64,000 nt of DNA from Nostoc sp. UHCC 0702. Lineage in GTDB: Bacteria; Cyanobacteriota; Cyanobacteriia; Cyanobacteriales; Nostocaceae. The notes beneath the pieces are model-generated. The model was given only the letters and a program-made list of their open reading frames with translations. It ran no database searches and was not told the DNA's origin. The stretch is taken from contig CP071065.1 in NCBI GenBank assembly GCA_017164015.1, positions 5,309,918 to 5,373,917 of the forward strand. Reading direction: 5' to 3'. Shown here in pieces: positions 7,834-17,291 of this stretch. Each line of letters begins with the position of its first letter. The stretch's first letter is position 1. A program made the translations under genes and the position numbers.

Positions 7834-10014
7834 ATGATAAAACGCCGTCATTTCATACAATTTGCCTCCTCAACTTTTGCTGCTTTCGGTTTAAGCCAAA
7901 TCGATGTCATCCAAAAAGGAAACCGCTACGCCCAAGTCTTATCACAAACCACGCCTCGCAAATTAGCGCTATTAGTAGGAATTAATAATTATCTCAAGAA
8001 CGAAAGAGGTGATAACTTAAAAGGATGTGTTACCGATGTAGATTTACAGCAAGAACTTTTAATCCATCGCTTTGGTTTTGACCCCAAAAATATTCTGAGA
8101 TTAACAAGTGACCCAGCCGACAAACAACCCACACGCAAAAATATTCTAGAAGCATTTGAAGAACATCTAATTAAGCAAGCCAAACCTGGTGATGTAGTAG
8201 TTTTCCATTTTTCTGGTCATGGTTCCCGACTATCAGACCCCGACCCCATCCAACAATGCAAAGATGATAAATATAACAGCACTTTAATACCTGCTGATGA
8301 TGGTGAGAATGGTGTGACAAAAGACATCATGGGACGTACTTTATTTTTATTAATCTCTGCATTAAATACAGAAAATGTTACTGTAGTTTTAGACAGTTGT
8401 TTTTCTGGCGGTGGTACGCGAGGTAATTTGATAATCAGGAGTGCAAATGGTGATAATTTGCAACCATCCCCAGAAGAAATTGCTTATCAGCAACGCTGGA
8501 TAAAACAGTTGAAACTTGACTCAGAACAACTTCTTAATCTTCGCTGTGCTAGTCAGCGCAAAGGAATAGCCTTTGCTGCTGCTAAAAACGAACAATTAGC
8601 AGCTGATGCTACTTTTGATGGCTTTTCTGCTGGCGCGTTTACTTACTTGATGACGCAATATCTTTGGCAGCAAACTGGTAGTGGTAGGAATATGATTTCT
8701 CAAATTACTTATAGCATAAAATCACTTTCTGGTCAAGAACCTTTAATAGATGGTGATGAAAGCAAACCAGTATATTTTATTAACAATAAAGTGCCGCCAA
8801 CTGACGCAGTTATTATCAAAGGTGAAGGCAAACAAGCAACTTTATGGCTTGGTGGAGTAGACAAAGAAAGTTTAGAAACATTTACAAAAGGTGCTATTTT
8901 TACGATCATAAACAATCAGGGAAAAACCTCTGCAACAGTGAAGTTGGTATCTCCCCGTCGCGGCTTAATAGCACAAGCAGAACTTGCAGACAACAGAGGA
9001 ATAAATTCTCTCAAGCCAGGAATGCTGTTACAAGAATCTACTCGGATAATTCCCGCTGATTTAAAGTTAAGTATTGGTTTAGATCCTTCCCTTGCTGGTG
9101 ATACAAACGCAGCAAAAAAAGCCATAGAAACCATCAATCGGATTGCAGCCATACCAGCCCAAAATCAAAACCCACCATATCCAAATGGTGTACAGTATAT
9201 TTTCAGTCGCATGACTAATAGCTATCGACAAAAATTGCAGCAGCAACTTACAGAAAACTTGCCTGTGGTTAACAGTATTGGTTTATTTACTGAAGGCTTG
9301 GAACTCGTATCACAATCTTTTGGTGATGCCAAAGAAACAGTAAAAGATGCTGTCCAGCGTTTAGAAACTAAACTCAAATCTTTGCTTGCAGCTCGTATTC
9401 TCAAAAAAACCTTGAATACCAATTCATCAGAATTAGATTTGGAAGTTTCTATAAATTTAGTAGATAATCCTAGCCAGATTATAGCTAAAACTGTCACATC
9501 ACGTAGTAAAAATAATCGTCAAGTTTCAGATAAAATTTATCCGCGTAAGATACCTCTGGAACAACTGTTTCAATTCAAAATCACTAATTATGAATCTGCT
9601 CCAGTCTATTGTTCCATCTTATTATTTGATTCTAGTGGTGAATTATCAGTAATATTCCCCTATCAATGGTCAGCACCTGAAGAATCGATGCGATTAGCGC
9701 CAAAGCAAACACTAGTAGTTGGTAATCCACAAGAACTCAGGTTACAAGCAATCCAAAAAGGTACTGGAGAAGCATTAATTATTGTCAGTCGCAAACCATT
9801 AAAGAATGCTGTCAAAACAATGAAAGCTTTAGCAGCAGAACAAAAACGTGATGCTGAACCAATAGATTTTCCCAGAGGTTCATCTAGAGGCCCAGATGAA
9901 GTTATTGGTGATTTGCTTAATGATTTGAGAGATGCGCGTGGTGGTGGTATTACAGCCACACCAGTCAGTAATTCTGATATGGCTACTCTCTCCATCACTT
10001 TCGATGTTGGTTAA
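7834..10014 (+). CDS. Tat-exported caspase family protease (orthocaspase-like) with DUF4384-like tail
   Basis: This 726-residue protein begins with a twin-arginine signal (KRRHFIQFASSTFAAFGL). Residues about 45-320 form a peptidase C14 caspase fold. It has the opening LALLVGINNYL, catalytic His in FHFSGHGS (about residue 129) and catalytic Cys in DSCFSGG (about residue 188), with substrate-binding acidic stretches nearby. The middle is beta-rich. The C-terminal region (about 500-726, with VYCSILLFDSSGELSVIFP) resembles DUF4384, often fused to bacterial caspases. Bacterial members cleave after Arg or Lys. Together with two CHAT proteins upstream it makes three caspase-type enzymes in one cassette. 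The start follows the STRR array and has a weak ribosome-binding site. Confidence 0.9.
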   Translation: MIKRRHFIQFASSTFAAFGLSQIDVIQKGNRYAQVLSQTTPRKLALLVGINNYLKNERGDNLKGCVTDVDLQQELLIHRFGFDPKNILRLTSDPADKQPTRKNILEAFEEHLIKQAKPGDVVVFHFSGHGSRLSDPDPIQQCKDDKYNSTLIPADDGENGVTKDIMGRTLFLLISALNTENVTVVLDSCFSGGGTRGNLIIRSANGDNLQPSPEEIAYQQRWIKQLKLDSEQLLNLRCASQRKGIAFAAAKNEQLAADATFDGFSAGAFTYLMTQYLWQQTGSGRNMISQITYSIKSLSGQEPLIDGDESKPVYFINNKVPPTDAVIIKGEGKQATLWLGGVDKESLETFTKGAIFTIINNQGKTSATVKLVSPRRGLIAQAELADNRGINSLKPGMLLQESTRIIPADLKLSIGLDPSLAGDTNAAKKAIETINRIAAIPAQNQNPPYPNGVQYIFSRMTNSYRQKLQQQLTENLPVVNSIGLFTEGLELVSQSFGDAKETVKDAVQRLETKLKSLLAARILKKTLNTNSSELDLEVSINLVDNPSQIIAKTVTSRSKNNRQVSDKIYPRKIPLEQLFQFKITNYESAPVYCSILLFDSSGELSVIFPYQWSAPEESMRLAPKQTLVVGNPQELRLQAIQKGTGEALIIVSRKPLKNAVKTMKALAAEQKRDAEPIDFPRGSSRGPDEVIGDLLNDLRDARGGGITATPVSNSDMATLSITFDVG

Positions 10015-10044
10015 TCGAATATTCTCTTTGTGTTTTTGTGTCTT

Positions 10045-11886
10045 AGTCCCTGGCTGTCTAATCAGTATTTAAGAGCTTGAAACTCAATCACAGTGAGAAG
10101 TTCCTGATGTTGATTGACCAAAGATTGTATTGTGCTAACTGGATTACAATGAAGGCGACGTTTTTGTTGCCGAGGAGCAACTGCGATCGCTAATCTACGA
10201 CGTTGAGTTTTGTATTCCGCTACAGGTACTTGGCGAATTTGTGCCAGTAACTGTTGTTCAGTTTCAGCTAGGAATAGAACTTGATATTGCCCAAAATCAC
10301 GCAATTCGGCAGTTGATTTGCGCCCACTAATACGACGCTGATGGCGACGTAAATGGCTAAACATAGCTTCCATTTGGAGATTGTCTGGTGGCAAACCAGG
10401 AATATCATAGCAGTGCAACAAGTTAGTCCCGTATTTATCCCATAGTTTTTGTAACTTCTTCAATAGGCAAACTGTGCCGGATGTTGCTGAGGGTCAGGCA
10501 CAAACTGCTCTAATAAATCTTGTATCTCGCGTCGGACTTGAAAGCTTGTTAAAGGTAATTCTGGATTCTCTATAATATCAATTACATTGTCTGAAGTAGG
10601 GCCGGATTTATTAGGGTAGCGCAAGCATTCGGCAATTCGTCGCAGCCAGTTGTGCGCTGCTTCTAAATCTGACGCTACTGCATGACTGTTACTTAAAGCT
10701 TGGTCAACCCAAACTGATAACAGGGATAAATAATCTGTATCAATTTTTCGGCATGGTAAACTACGTAGTATCTGTCCAATAGCTGATAGTTGCTGGTAGC
10801 CTTCTTTACCACCCCACTGAAAAGGTTTGCGACTAGTGCGATTGACACAATCCCTAATCGCAGCGCGAATTTGAGCTTCAACGGCCACTAACTCTGCGTC
10901 TCGTGACATATACGGGATTGCTGAAAAAGGGGGGTAGTATCTGGCTGCTGTTCCGAAATTGGGTCTTGAGGTCTTTCTGAATTCTCTGGGACTTTTGGCA
11001 ATCCATCTAAATCTGCTTTTAATTGTTGTCGGAGCTTTGTATCTAATGGCAGCACAGATTCACTCAAATTACTTAGGAAGTGTGCCTGACAACGTTGATG
11101 TGGTGCATCTGGCCAACTTGAATTCATTGCCGCGATGATTGATTTTTCCCCATCTGACAATGTTGCTAGCACTTTATACGGTAATTCCTGATATGGTTGC
11201 AGCCACTCAATTAACCGTTGTGCTTGTGCCTGTGGTAACTGAATTCCACTTACTGCTGTACCACTTAATACTTCATATAATACGTATAACAAAGTCCCGT
11301 GACCCTCTGGCTGTAAGGCATCTATTGCCCAAATCAAGCCACCATGAAGGACGGCTGTAGCAGCTAATTTCTCCTGGGTATGTGCTATCGCTCCACCCAA
11401 CAGTGCCAGAAATTGACGGTATAACTTACCTACATTACTCTCGTTAATGAACACACCACGTTGGTTTAATGAGCGTTGAATTTCTACCAACTGTTGATGC
11501 TCATGCTCATGTTGCCAACCGATACATGCCAGCACATCTAATCCGTAAGTGCTTTGAGGTAAACTATATTTTAGTACACCATATGCTAAGTAGTGTTGAC
11601 CAAAATATTCACATTCAGCGTTAGCACATTCTTTTCCCTTTCCTGCCACAAACACTGCTCCGTTTAGCGTTTGAATCGTTTTTCGCATATGCCAAGATGG
11701 AAGGCTAATTAATTTTCTGTCGCAATGTATACACGAATTTAGCTCACATTTCACAATTATTCGTTTGGCATCTGGGAAATGTCTTTGTGGGCGGTGGCTA
11801 GGTAACTTTACTGTCACGGAGGAATGCCTACTGGTAAGTGTTTTTCAGTTTACCTGCAAACAACACCAATTAGATAGCTAGGGGCT
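10045..11886 (-). mobile_element. Insertion sequence with 18-bp imperfect terminal inverted repeats
   Basis: The ends are AGTCCCTGGCTGTCTAAT at 10045 and ATTAGATAGCTAGGGGCT ending at 11886. Read outward they match in about 15 of 18 positions. The element holds a three-frame transposase on the minus strand. No clear target duplication is seen, and the sequence beyond the right end opens directly into the remainder of a Calx-beta/RTX gene, so the insertion probably came with a deletion. I could not assign the IS family from memory. Confidence 0.65.
10062..11817 (-). pseudogene. Frameshifted DDE transposase
   Basis: Three overlapping minus-strand frames make up one protein of roughly 590 residues: 11817-10888 (zinc-ribbon-like CIHCDRK, then WAIDALQPEGHG and LSDGEKS, likely catalytic aspartates, and HQRCQAHFL), 10909-10460, and 10463-10062 (LHCYDIPGLPPDNLQMEA, HQRRISGRKST). 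The joins overlap by 22 and 4 bases, and the last frame begins with a TTG that is not a convincing start. The protein reads as continuous across the shifts, so it is either a decayed gene or, less likely, uses programmed frameshifting twice. Confidence 0.75.
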
Positions 11887-13559
11887 GCGGCCCTAACTCG
11901 GTAACTGGTGACTTTCACAACGGTTCCATCACCTTTACTTTAGGTGATAACGAGATGAGTAAAGTTATTCCTGTTGAGTTAGCAAGTTTGGGTGGAACCA
12001 ATGCTATCCGCATCCGCAATGATGCCAAGATTGAAGGTGAGGAAAACTTTACTATCACTTTAACAGATCCGACAAACGGTGCGACCATTGGCAGTCAAAG
12101 CAGTGCTACTGTTACAATTTTGGACGATGATGTTGAGCTAGCCTTTAGCAATACTAACTTTAGCATCAACGAAGATGGTACAGCGATCGCAGCAGTAACA
12201 GTTACCCGTACAGGTCGCAGCACAGGAGCAGTAGGTGCTACTATTAGCCTCAGCAATGGTACTGCTACTACACCATCTGACTACAACAACGCATCTATTG
12301 TTGTCAACTTTGCTGATGGTGAAATGACTAAGACGGTATTCATTCCCATTATGGACGACACAGTATATGAAGGCGATGAAACCGTCAACCTTGCCTTAAG
12401 CAATCTAACTGGTGGTGCAACCATTGGAGTCCAGAGTTTTGCTACTCTTACCATTAAAGAAAATGATACACCTCCTCCAATTACCCTTATCGGTACGCTC
12501 AACGATGATAACCTTGTTGGTGGAGATGGTAATGACCTCCTTAATGGTAAAGAAGGTAACGACAATTTAATCGGTAATGCTGGTAACGATAACCTAATTG
12601 GCGGTACTGGTAATGATACTCTAGATGGTGGTACTGGTAATGATACTCTGGACGGTGGTATCGGTAATGATACTTATATTGTCAATAATATTGCCGATAC
12701 CATTATTGAAAATATCAGTAGCGGAATAGATACAGTCAAGGCATCTATTGACTTTTCAATCGCTGGACTTGCCAATGTAGAAAACTTAGTACTGGTAGGT
12801 AACGCCATCACCGCTACTGGCAACTCACTGAATAACACAATTACAGGTAACGCCCAAAATAACATTTTGAATGGAAATGCAGGTAATGACTTGCTTGATG
12901 GGGGTGCAGGTAACGATACCCTGATTGGTGGTGCTGGTAGCGACATCTACACAGTTGACAGCATAGATGACATGATTGTTGAAAATAGCAATGAAGGCAT
13001 TGATAAGATAAATGCTAGTGTAGACTACTCACTTGCTAATGTTACTAACGTAGAGAACTTAGTACTAATTGGTAATGCTGTAAGCGGCACTGGTAACTCG
13101 CTCAACAATTCTCTCACAGGTAACGCACTCAACAACATCTTGGAAGGTAGAGAAGGTAACGATACTTTAGATGGTGGTGCAGGCAGTGACACCTTAATTG
13201 GTGGGGACTACAGCCGAGGTTGTATTTATGCTAACCTTGGAGAGTTACAAAGCGCGCTAAAAGACTTTACTTTAACAGTTCAGCTAAATCAGGACTATGT
13301 GAAAGCTTACTATGGGCGAGGTTGGGTTTACTCCCAACTCAAGGAGGAGTTGAAAGCTATTGAAGACTTTAGTCAGGCAATTCGACTTCAAATAAATTAT
13401 GCTGATGCATATAGTGGTCGAGGCGTAGCTCACTTTGCTTTGGGGGATAAACTGGCAGCAATCGAGGATTATAAGAAAGCGGCACAAATATACCACATGC
13501 TAGGTGATACAAGCAATTACCAAAAAATACAGAGCGAAATAGTTAGAATTTCTCAGTAA
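11874..13559 (+). pseudogene. 5'-truncated Calx-beta / RTX-repeat protein fused to a TPR tail
   Basis: The frame is open upstream of the ATG at 11955 as far as 11874, and the upstream codons (VTGDFHNGSITFTLGDNE) continue a Calx-beta fold. The original start has therefore been lost next to the IS at 10045-11886. Calx-beta sequence (two units, to about base 12475) leads into RTX-type nonapeptides (GGDGNDLLNG, GGTGNDTLDG) with inserted segments typical of secreted calcium-binding proteins. Near base 13205 the sequence changes abruptly from LIGGD to TPR repeats (YSRGCIYANLGELQSAL onward), which run to the stop. RTX proteins are exported by type I secretion, so a cytoplasm-type TPR tail is unexpected. 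This looks like two gene fragments joined in frame. Confidence 0.75.
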
Positions 13560-13581
13560 ATAAATTACAAGTACTCATTTT

Positions 13582-14493
13582 GTGGAAAAACAATTTTTAT
13601 ATACAGGATTTTTTATACTGATTTGCTTAGGAATTTGGTTGTTTGCTAGCTCTCCAGCTTTCAGCATTTTAGAGCAAACGCCAGACAAACTGGTATTACG
13701 CATTCGACCCACATTTGCTTGGGCAATCAGTACATTTCTAGGTGGAATTGCGCTCCTATTCACAATTTTTGTTTTACAAAGTACACCTATTACTATTCTC
13801 AATTGTAAACACTCTCTACCTACGTCATATCTTCTTCAAAGTCATCAGGAGCTTACTTCAACTAATTGTGAATTGATTGCCATGAGCTGGTTAGGCAAGG
13901 AAGCAAATAGAAATATCTTCTTTGAGGTGCAAGAAGCTATTCTAGAAAAAAAAATTAATAGCTATGGGTATGCTAAAATAGCTAGATATCGAGCTACACT
14001 TTTAACTTTAAAAGGCAATATTGCTATTACAGAGAGTTATGTTTCAATGCAGGAGCCAGCATATGAAAACATGTATAATTTAGTAACTCAAATTAATGAA
14101 TTTATAAAAAATTATTTAGCAGCATCGATCACAATTAAGTACGAAAATAAATTATTGGGATACACAGGTTTAGTTATTGCAGGATGCTTTTGGCTGATTA
14201 CTGGGCTATTTATTGTAACAGATCCATTTGTTAACTGCTCTTTTGATAAAAAAGTCAATGGTGTAATTTTGGAACGTCGTAATTTATTTGGGAAAAAAGC
14301 TGTTAGATGCAAGCTTAATGACATTAAAGCAGTCAATGTAGAAAGCTATAGTGATGAAGGAAACGTTAACTATCGCATTAATCTGCTGTTAATTTCTGGC
14401 GAGAAATTGCCTCTTACCCAAGGCTTAACTTGTGGTTGGCAAGAAAAACAGCAAATTGCTGAGCAAATTCGACAATTTATGAAAAATATTTAA
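13582..14493 (+). CDS. Membrane protein of unknown function, paralogue of the next gene
   Basis: This 303-residue protein starts at a GTG (GTGGAAAAACAATTT). Three hydrophobic segments are visible: residues 6-25, about 50-72 and about 190-212. The soluble part between the last two is helical. The C-terminal 85 residues (VNCSFDKKVNGV to RINLLLISGEKLPLT) look like a small beta-rich domain. That region and the ILEQTPDKLVLRI stretch recur in the 171-residue neighbour, so the two arose by duplication. I do not recognise a named family. The gene follows the RTX/TPR remnant by 22 bases. Confidence 0.6.
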   Translation: MEKQFLYTGFFILICLGIWLFASSPAFSILEQTPDKLVLRIRPTFAWAISTFLGGIALLFTIFVLQSTPITILNCKHSLPTSYLLQSHQELTSTNCELIAMSWLGKEANRNIFFEVQEAILEKKINSYGYAKIARYRATLLTLKGNIAITESYVSMQEPAYENMYNLVTQINEFIKNYLAASITIKYENKLLGYTGLVIAGCFWLITGLFIVTDPFVNCSFDKKVNGVILERRNLFGKKAVRCKLNDIKAVNVESYSDEGNVNYRINLLLISGEKLPLTQGLTCGWQEKQQIAEQIRQFMKNI

Positions 14494-14588
14494 GTATATC
14501 TGTAATAAATATTAAGCTAGCACTCTTCTAAAGAATTAATGATAAGTAAAGTATAATTAATAGATTAGTAACCTATAAATAATCATTA

Positions 14589-15104
14589 ATGCAAGTAATT
14601 CAAGAAACACCAAATCAACTCAAATTAGGGCAAAAGGTATCTATATGGTTACGACTACTCTGTATATTAATTGCAGGAATTGGGTTTCTTTTATTGATTG
14701 TTGGATGGCGACTAGAACCAGCCGAATTTAATACTTCCATAGTTAATTTTTCTACCAGCTTGCTCGCACTATCACAAGTTTTTAAGCACTTATTTCTAGT
14801 AATTGGCAGTGTTTGCATTATAGCTACTCTTTTCATAGGAGTAATGATTCGTTCATCAATTACCTGTATTTTTGACAAAAGCATTGGTAATCTGACAATA
14901 GAATACTCAACCACAAATATTGTTTCCCAGCCACTTACAGAGATTGTAAATGCTGTTGTAGAGATATGGGAAGATACCTACCGCGTTAACCTGCTCTTAG
15001 CTTTTGGGAAAAACTTACCACTCACATTTATATATAGTAGTGGTTACAGAGATAAGCAAGAATTAGTTAACCGCATCCGCAAATTTTTGGGTTTGGTAAA
15101 CTAA
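14589..15104 (+). CDS. Small membrane protein, paralogue of the upstream gene
   Basis: This 171-residue protein has two membrane segments, one at residues 21-42 (LLCILIAGIGFLLLIVGW) and one at about 74-96. It is aligned in order with the preceding 303-residue protein: VIQETPNQLKLG with ILEQTPDKLVLR, CIFDKSIGNLTIEY with CSFDKKVNGVILER, and YRVNLLLAFGKNLPLT with YRINLLLISGEKLPLT. It lacks the extra central helical part of the larger protein. The pair lies 95 bases apart in the same direction. Function unknown. Confidence 0.6.
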   Translation: MQVIQETPNQLKLGQKVSIWLRLLCILIAGIGFLLLIVGWRLEPAEFNTSIVNFSTSLLALSQVFKHLFLVIGSVCIIATLFIGVMIRSSITCIFDKSIGNLTIEYSTTNIVSQPLTEIVNAVVEIWEDTYRVNLLLAFGKNLPLTFIYSSGYRDKQELVNRIRKFLGLVN

Positions 15105-15116
15105 TCGGCATTTAAA

Positions 15117-15566
15117 TTACTTGAAGAAGAATCCAGAAGTTATATCAATTAGTGGGGGATTCAAACCCTCCACTGTTAACACCTGATGCGGATTCTGTCG
15201 GGCAATTTCAACTAACCGTGTTGCTTCACTTTCTGACAAAACCCATTTCGATTCTGGTGTTTGTGCGGTAGTGCCAGCATCATCATGAGTTTCTACTTCC
15301 TGCTGCTCCTTCTCCTTCCCTTGGTCAGATGTCCCATTGTAAAAAGCGCGAAATCCTTCGGCGTAGTCAACCCACACGTTCCAATAATCTTGCGGAACAA
15401 AGGATTGAATTTCTCTTTCTCGCTTACAAATCAGATGTAATGTCGCACTCTGCACCCTGCCTACGCTTTTGGCTCTGTTGTTCAACGCCCACACCAGAGG
15501 ACTGCCCTTGTACCCCACCAGCTTGTCTAGACAATCCCGGCACTGTCCCGTGCCTACCAAGTTCAA
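15117..15566 (-). pseudogene. Internal fragment of a type IA DNA topoisomerase
   Basis: The core stretch LDKLVGYKGSPLVW, then SVGRVQSATLHLICKRERE and FVPQDYWNVW, matches the region of TopA-type enzymes just before the catalytic domain. The fragment ends before the active-site tyrosine, so it cannot be active. Both ends are unnatural: the N-terminus starts inside the domain, and the tail (after about LVEIARQNPHQVLTVEG) runs into a dispersed repeat. Plasmid-borne topoisomerases of cyanobacteria carry this sequence style, which fits the other plasmid relics in the island. Confidence 0.72.
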
Positions 15567-15626
15567 ATTTAGCTTCCTGGGATTAGCGATCGCACTTATC
15601 TATACAGGTGCGATCGCTCTTGATAA

Positions 15627-15743
15627 TTAAACGGCTACCAATTGCGTGACAATTTCGTGCTGCTGTAGCCATTGCCAATCAGCAGCAGTCAACTGTTCAA
15701 GTGGTTTGTATAAAATTTGTTGACAGTAGGGTGTTTGGGTGGG
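15627..15743 (-). pseudogene. C-terminal gene scrap, unidentified
   Basis: The minus strand reads through about 38 protein-like codons (QTPYCQQILYKPLEQLTAADW, then WLQQHEIVTQLVAV and a stop). The composition is natural and the stop is clean. The upstream side is replaced by the MITE end at 15744. I cannot name the parent gene. Confidence 0.3.
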
Positions 15744-15939
15744 CAGGGCGAACGCATCATGTCAATAAGACTAGTCTATTGAGATAGACTGAAAAATAAT
15801 CTCATTAAACCCTGCTTATTGACAAAGATTTTAGCAATCGCTTTGAGCCTTGGAAAATAAATCAAGCCAGAAATACTGATTTTTTCGTTGGGTCTTAATC
15901 TTGGTCATGATCAAGAGTACTTTAGATGCGTTTGCCCTG
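15744..15939. repeat. 196-bp MITE with CAGGGCGAACGCATC ends
   Basis: The left end CAGGGCGAACGCATC (15744-15758) is the reverse complement, bar one base, of GATGCGTTTGCCCTG (15925-15939). The same 15-mer marks the upstream end of the decayed ISAs1-type element at 36632-36646. There is no coding capacity, so this is most likely a non-autonomous element mobilised by a transposase that recognises those ends. Confidence 0.55.
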
Positions 15940-16024
15940 AGATTTTTGCCAAGCTTACTTCTTTAGGACGTATTCATAACGTTTCTACAAGCGTTGAACC
16001 CTCGTAAATTGGCAAAGGTATTGA

Positions 16025-16594
16025 TTAAATCAAGTTATTCGGCTTCGAGATAACCTTAAAATTGCAATTGATAGACTTGAGGTTTTATTTGACCAATCCT
16101 GTACAAGAGAAAAAGCACGTTTTGCTTGGGATTGGGTTTTTAACCACCAGTTTTGGGTGGCGAAAGAGAGCAACAAGGTTATTGAGTTTGCTGATGTAAG
16201 TGCCATAGCAAAGTATAGTCTAAGTATTCGTTGTGATCTCGCCAAATATAAAAATGGGCCGACTTATAAGCAGTATTTAAGTGGAAGCTCCATATTACCG
16301 AAAGGTGTTGCACTGAAATTTTCTGTTGTGTCAACAGATGTTCCACAACCCTACAGTATCCGATGGATCATTAAGAATGAAGGGGATGAGGCACACGAAG
16401 CAAAACAGCTTAGTTGGGAAAATAACGACAGTGGAAGCACAATGTGGACAAGCACAGCCTATAAAGGTACTCACCGCATGATCTGTCAAATCGAGAAGAA
16501 TGGTCAAATTATGGCAAAGATGGTACACATTGTAAAAATTAAAGGGAGTGGAAATACTAAAAATTTGAGTAGTTTCAAGCGTGGATTTGGCTAA
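16025..16594 (+). pseudogene. C-terminal sensor domain of a CD-NTase (CBASS-type nucleotidyltransferase), catalytic part lost
   Basis: The frame is open from 16025, well before the GTG at 16157, and yields about 189 residues. Residues after YSLSIRCDLAKYKNGPTYKQ show the adenylyl/guanylyl-cyclase and SMODS C-terminal sensor pattern: SGSSILPKGVALKF, PYSIRWIIKNEGDEAHEA, TAYKGTHRMICQIEKNGQ. This domain caps DncV/CdnE-like enzymes of CBASS anti-phage systems. The part before it (VIRLRDNLKIAIDRLEVLF, ARFAWDWVFNHQFW) fits the end of the nucleotidyltransferase core. The catalytic aspartates are missing. No cyclic-nucleotide effector, Cap2 or Cap3 gene is nearby. It is therefore a relic, cut on its upstream side near the MITE. 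Confidence 0.62.
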
Positions 16595-16644
16595 AGATAC
16601 GTAAAATCTGGAATAGCAACTGTAAATTAATTGAGCAGGAATAG

Positions 16645-17291
16645 AGCGATCGCTTGCTCCTAGAACGGGCGTTTTTTGAAGCGGGTAAGGCGTTAGCTCA
16701 TGTTACGCGATCGCCGTTTATATCGTTCAACTCATCGAACATTTGAGCAATACTGTAAGGACAGGTTTGGTTTAAGCCGTGACACTGCGTACCTCAAGCT
16801 TTCGGCTACTGTCGTCTATGACAACATCCAAAAATTTTTGCCGACCATTGGTCGGCAAATTCCTATGCCGACCAACGAGCGACAATTGCGTGATTTGGCG
16901 AAAGCAGATTTTGAACCACATGTCCAGGCGGATGTCTGGCAGCGAGCAGTAGAACAGGCAAACGGGAAAGTTCCCAGTGGGCGTATCGTGAAGGGCATTG
17001 TGGAGCAACTGCGAGATAAACCTTTATTTTCTGCTCGTGATTTTTGTCAAGTTGGTGATGTGTTCACAATCTGCAAGCTGGAGGGAGCCGAGCGCAAATA
17101 TAACGGCTGTTGGGCGAGCGCAGTTGCCCTCAACGACTTTACTGTAGAAGTTGACGTTCATGATGCCACCCTTACTGTGAAACCTGAAAATCTCAACAAA
17201 ATCGATTCACTCGAAGCACACCGCCAACTGCCACAAATCAAAAAGCGGATTCTGAGATTGCGTGAGTGTGGAAACTTGGATCGGTGCGGTT
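16645..17291 (+). pseudogene. Plasmid-type protein, frameshifted near the start and split by a group II intron
   Basis: The natural start is preserved in a different frame: LLLERAFFEAGKALA is encoded from 16645, then a one-base shift near 16697 leads into the frame that runs LRDRRLYRSTHRTFEQYC to the end. The protein resembles a family I recall from cyanobacterial plasmids (conserved GKVPSGRIVKGIVEQL and KYNGCW stretches); its function is unknown, though a DNA-related role is plausible. The usual C-terminus after RECGNLDRC is missing because the intron begins at 17292 (GTGCG). Both defects mark it as inactive. Confidence 0.55.

Noticed and set aside
11139..11360. Plus-strand 73-residue frame in the IS
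   Set aside because: Lies antisense to the transposase and has no independent support.
15150..15175. GGATTCAAACCC as a tRNA T-arm
   Set aside because: No acceptor, anticodon or D-arm fits around it; it belongs to the end of the topoisomerase fragment and a dispersed repeat.
16157..16594. Complete stand-alone gene starting at GTG 16157
   Set aside because: The frame is open further upstream to 16025 with homologous-looking residues, so this start is internal to a truncated CD-NTase.
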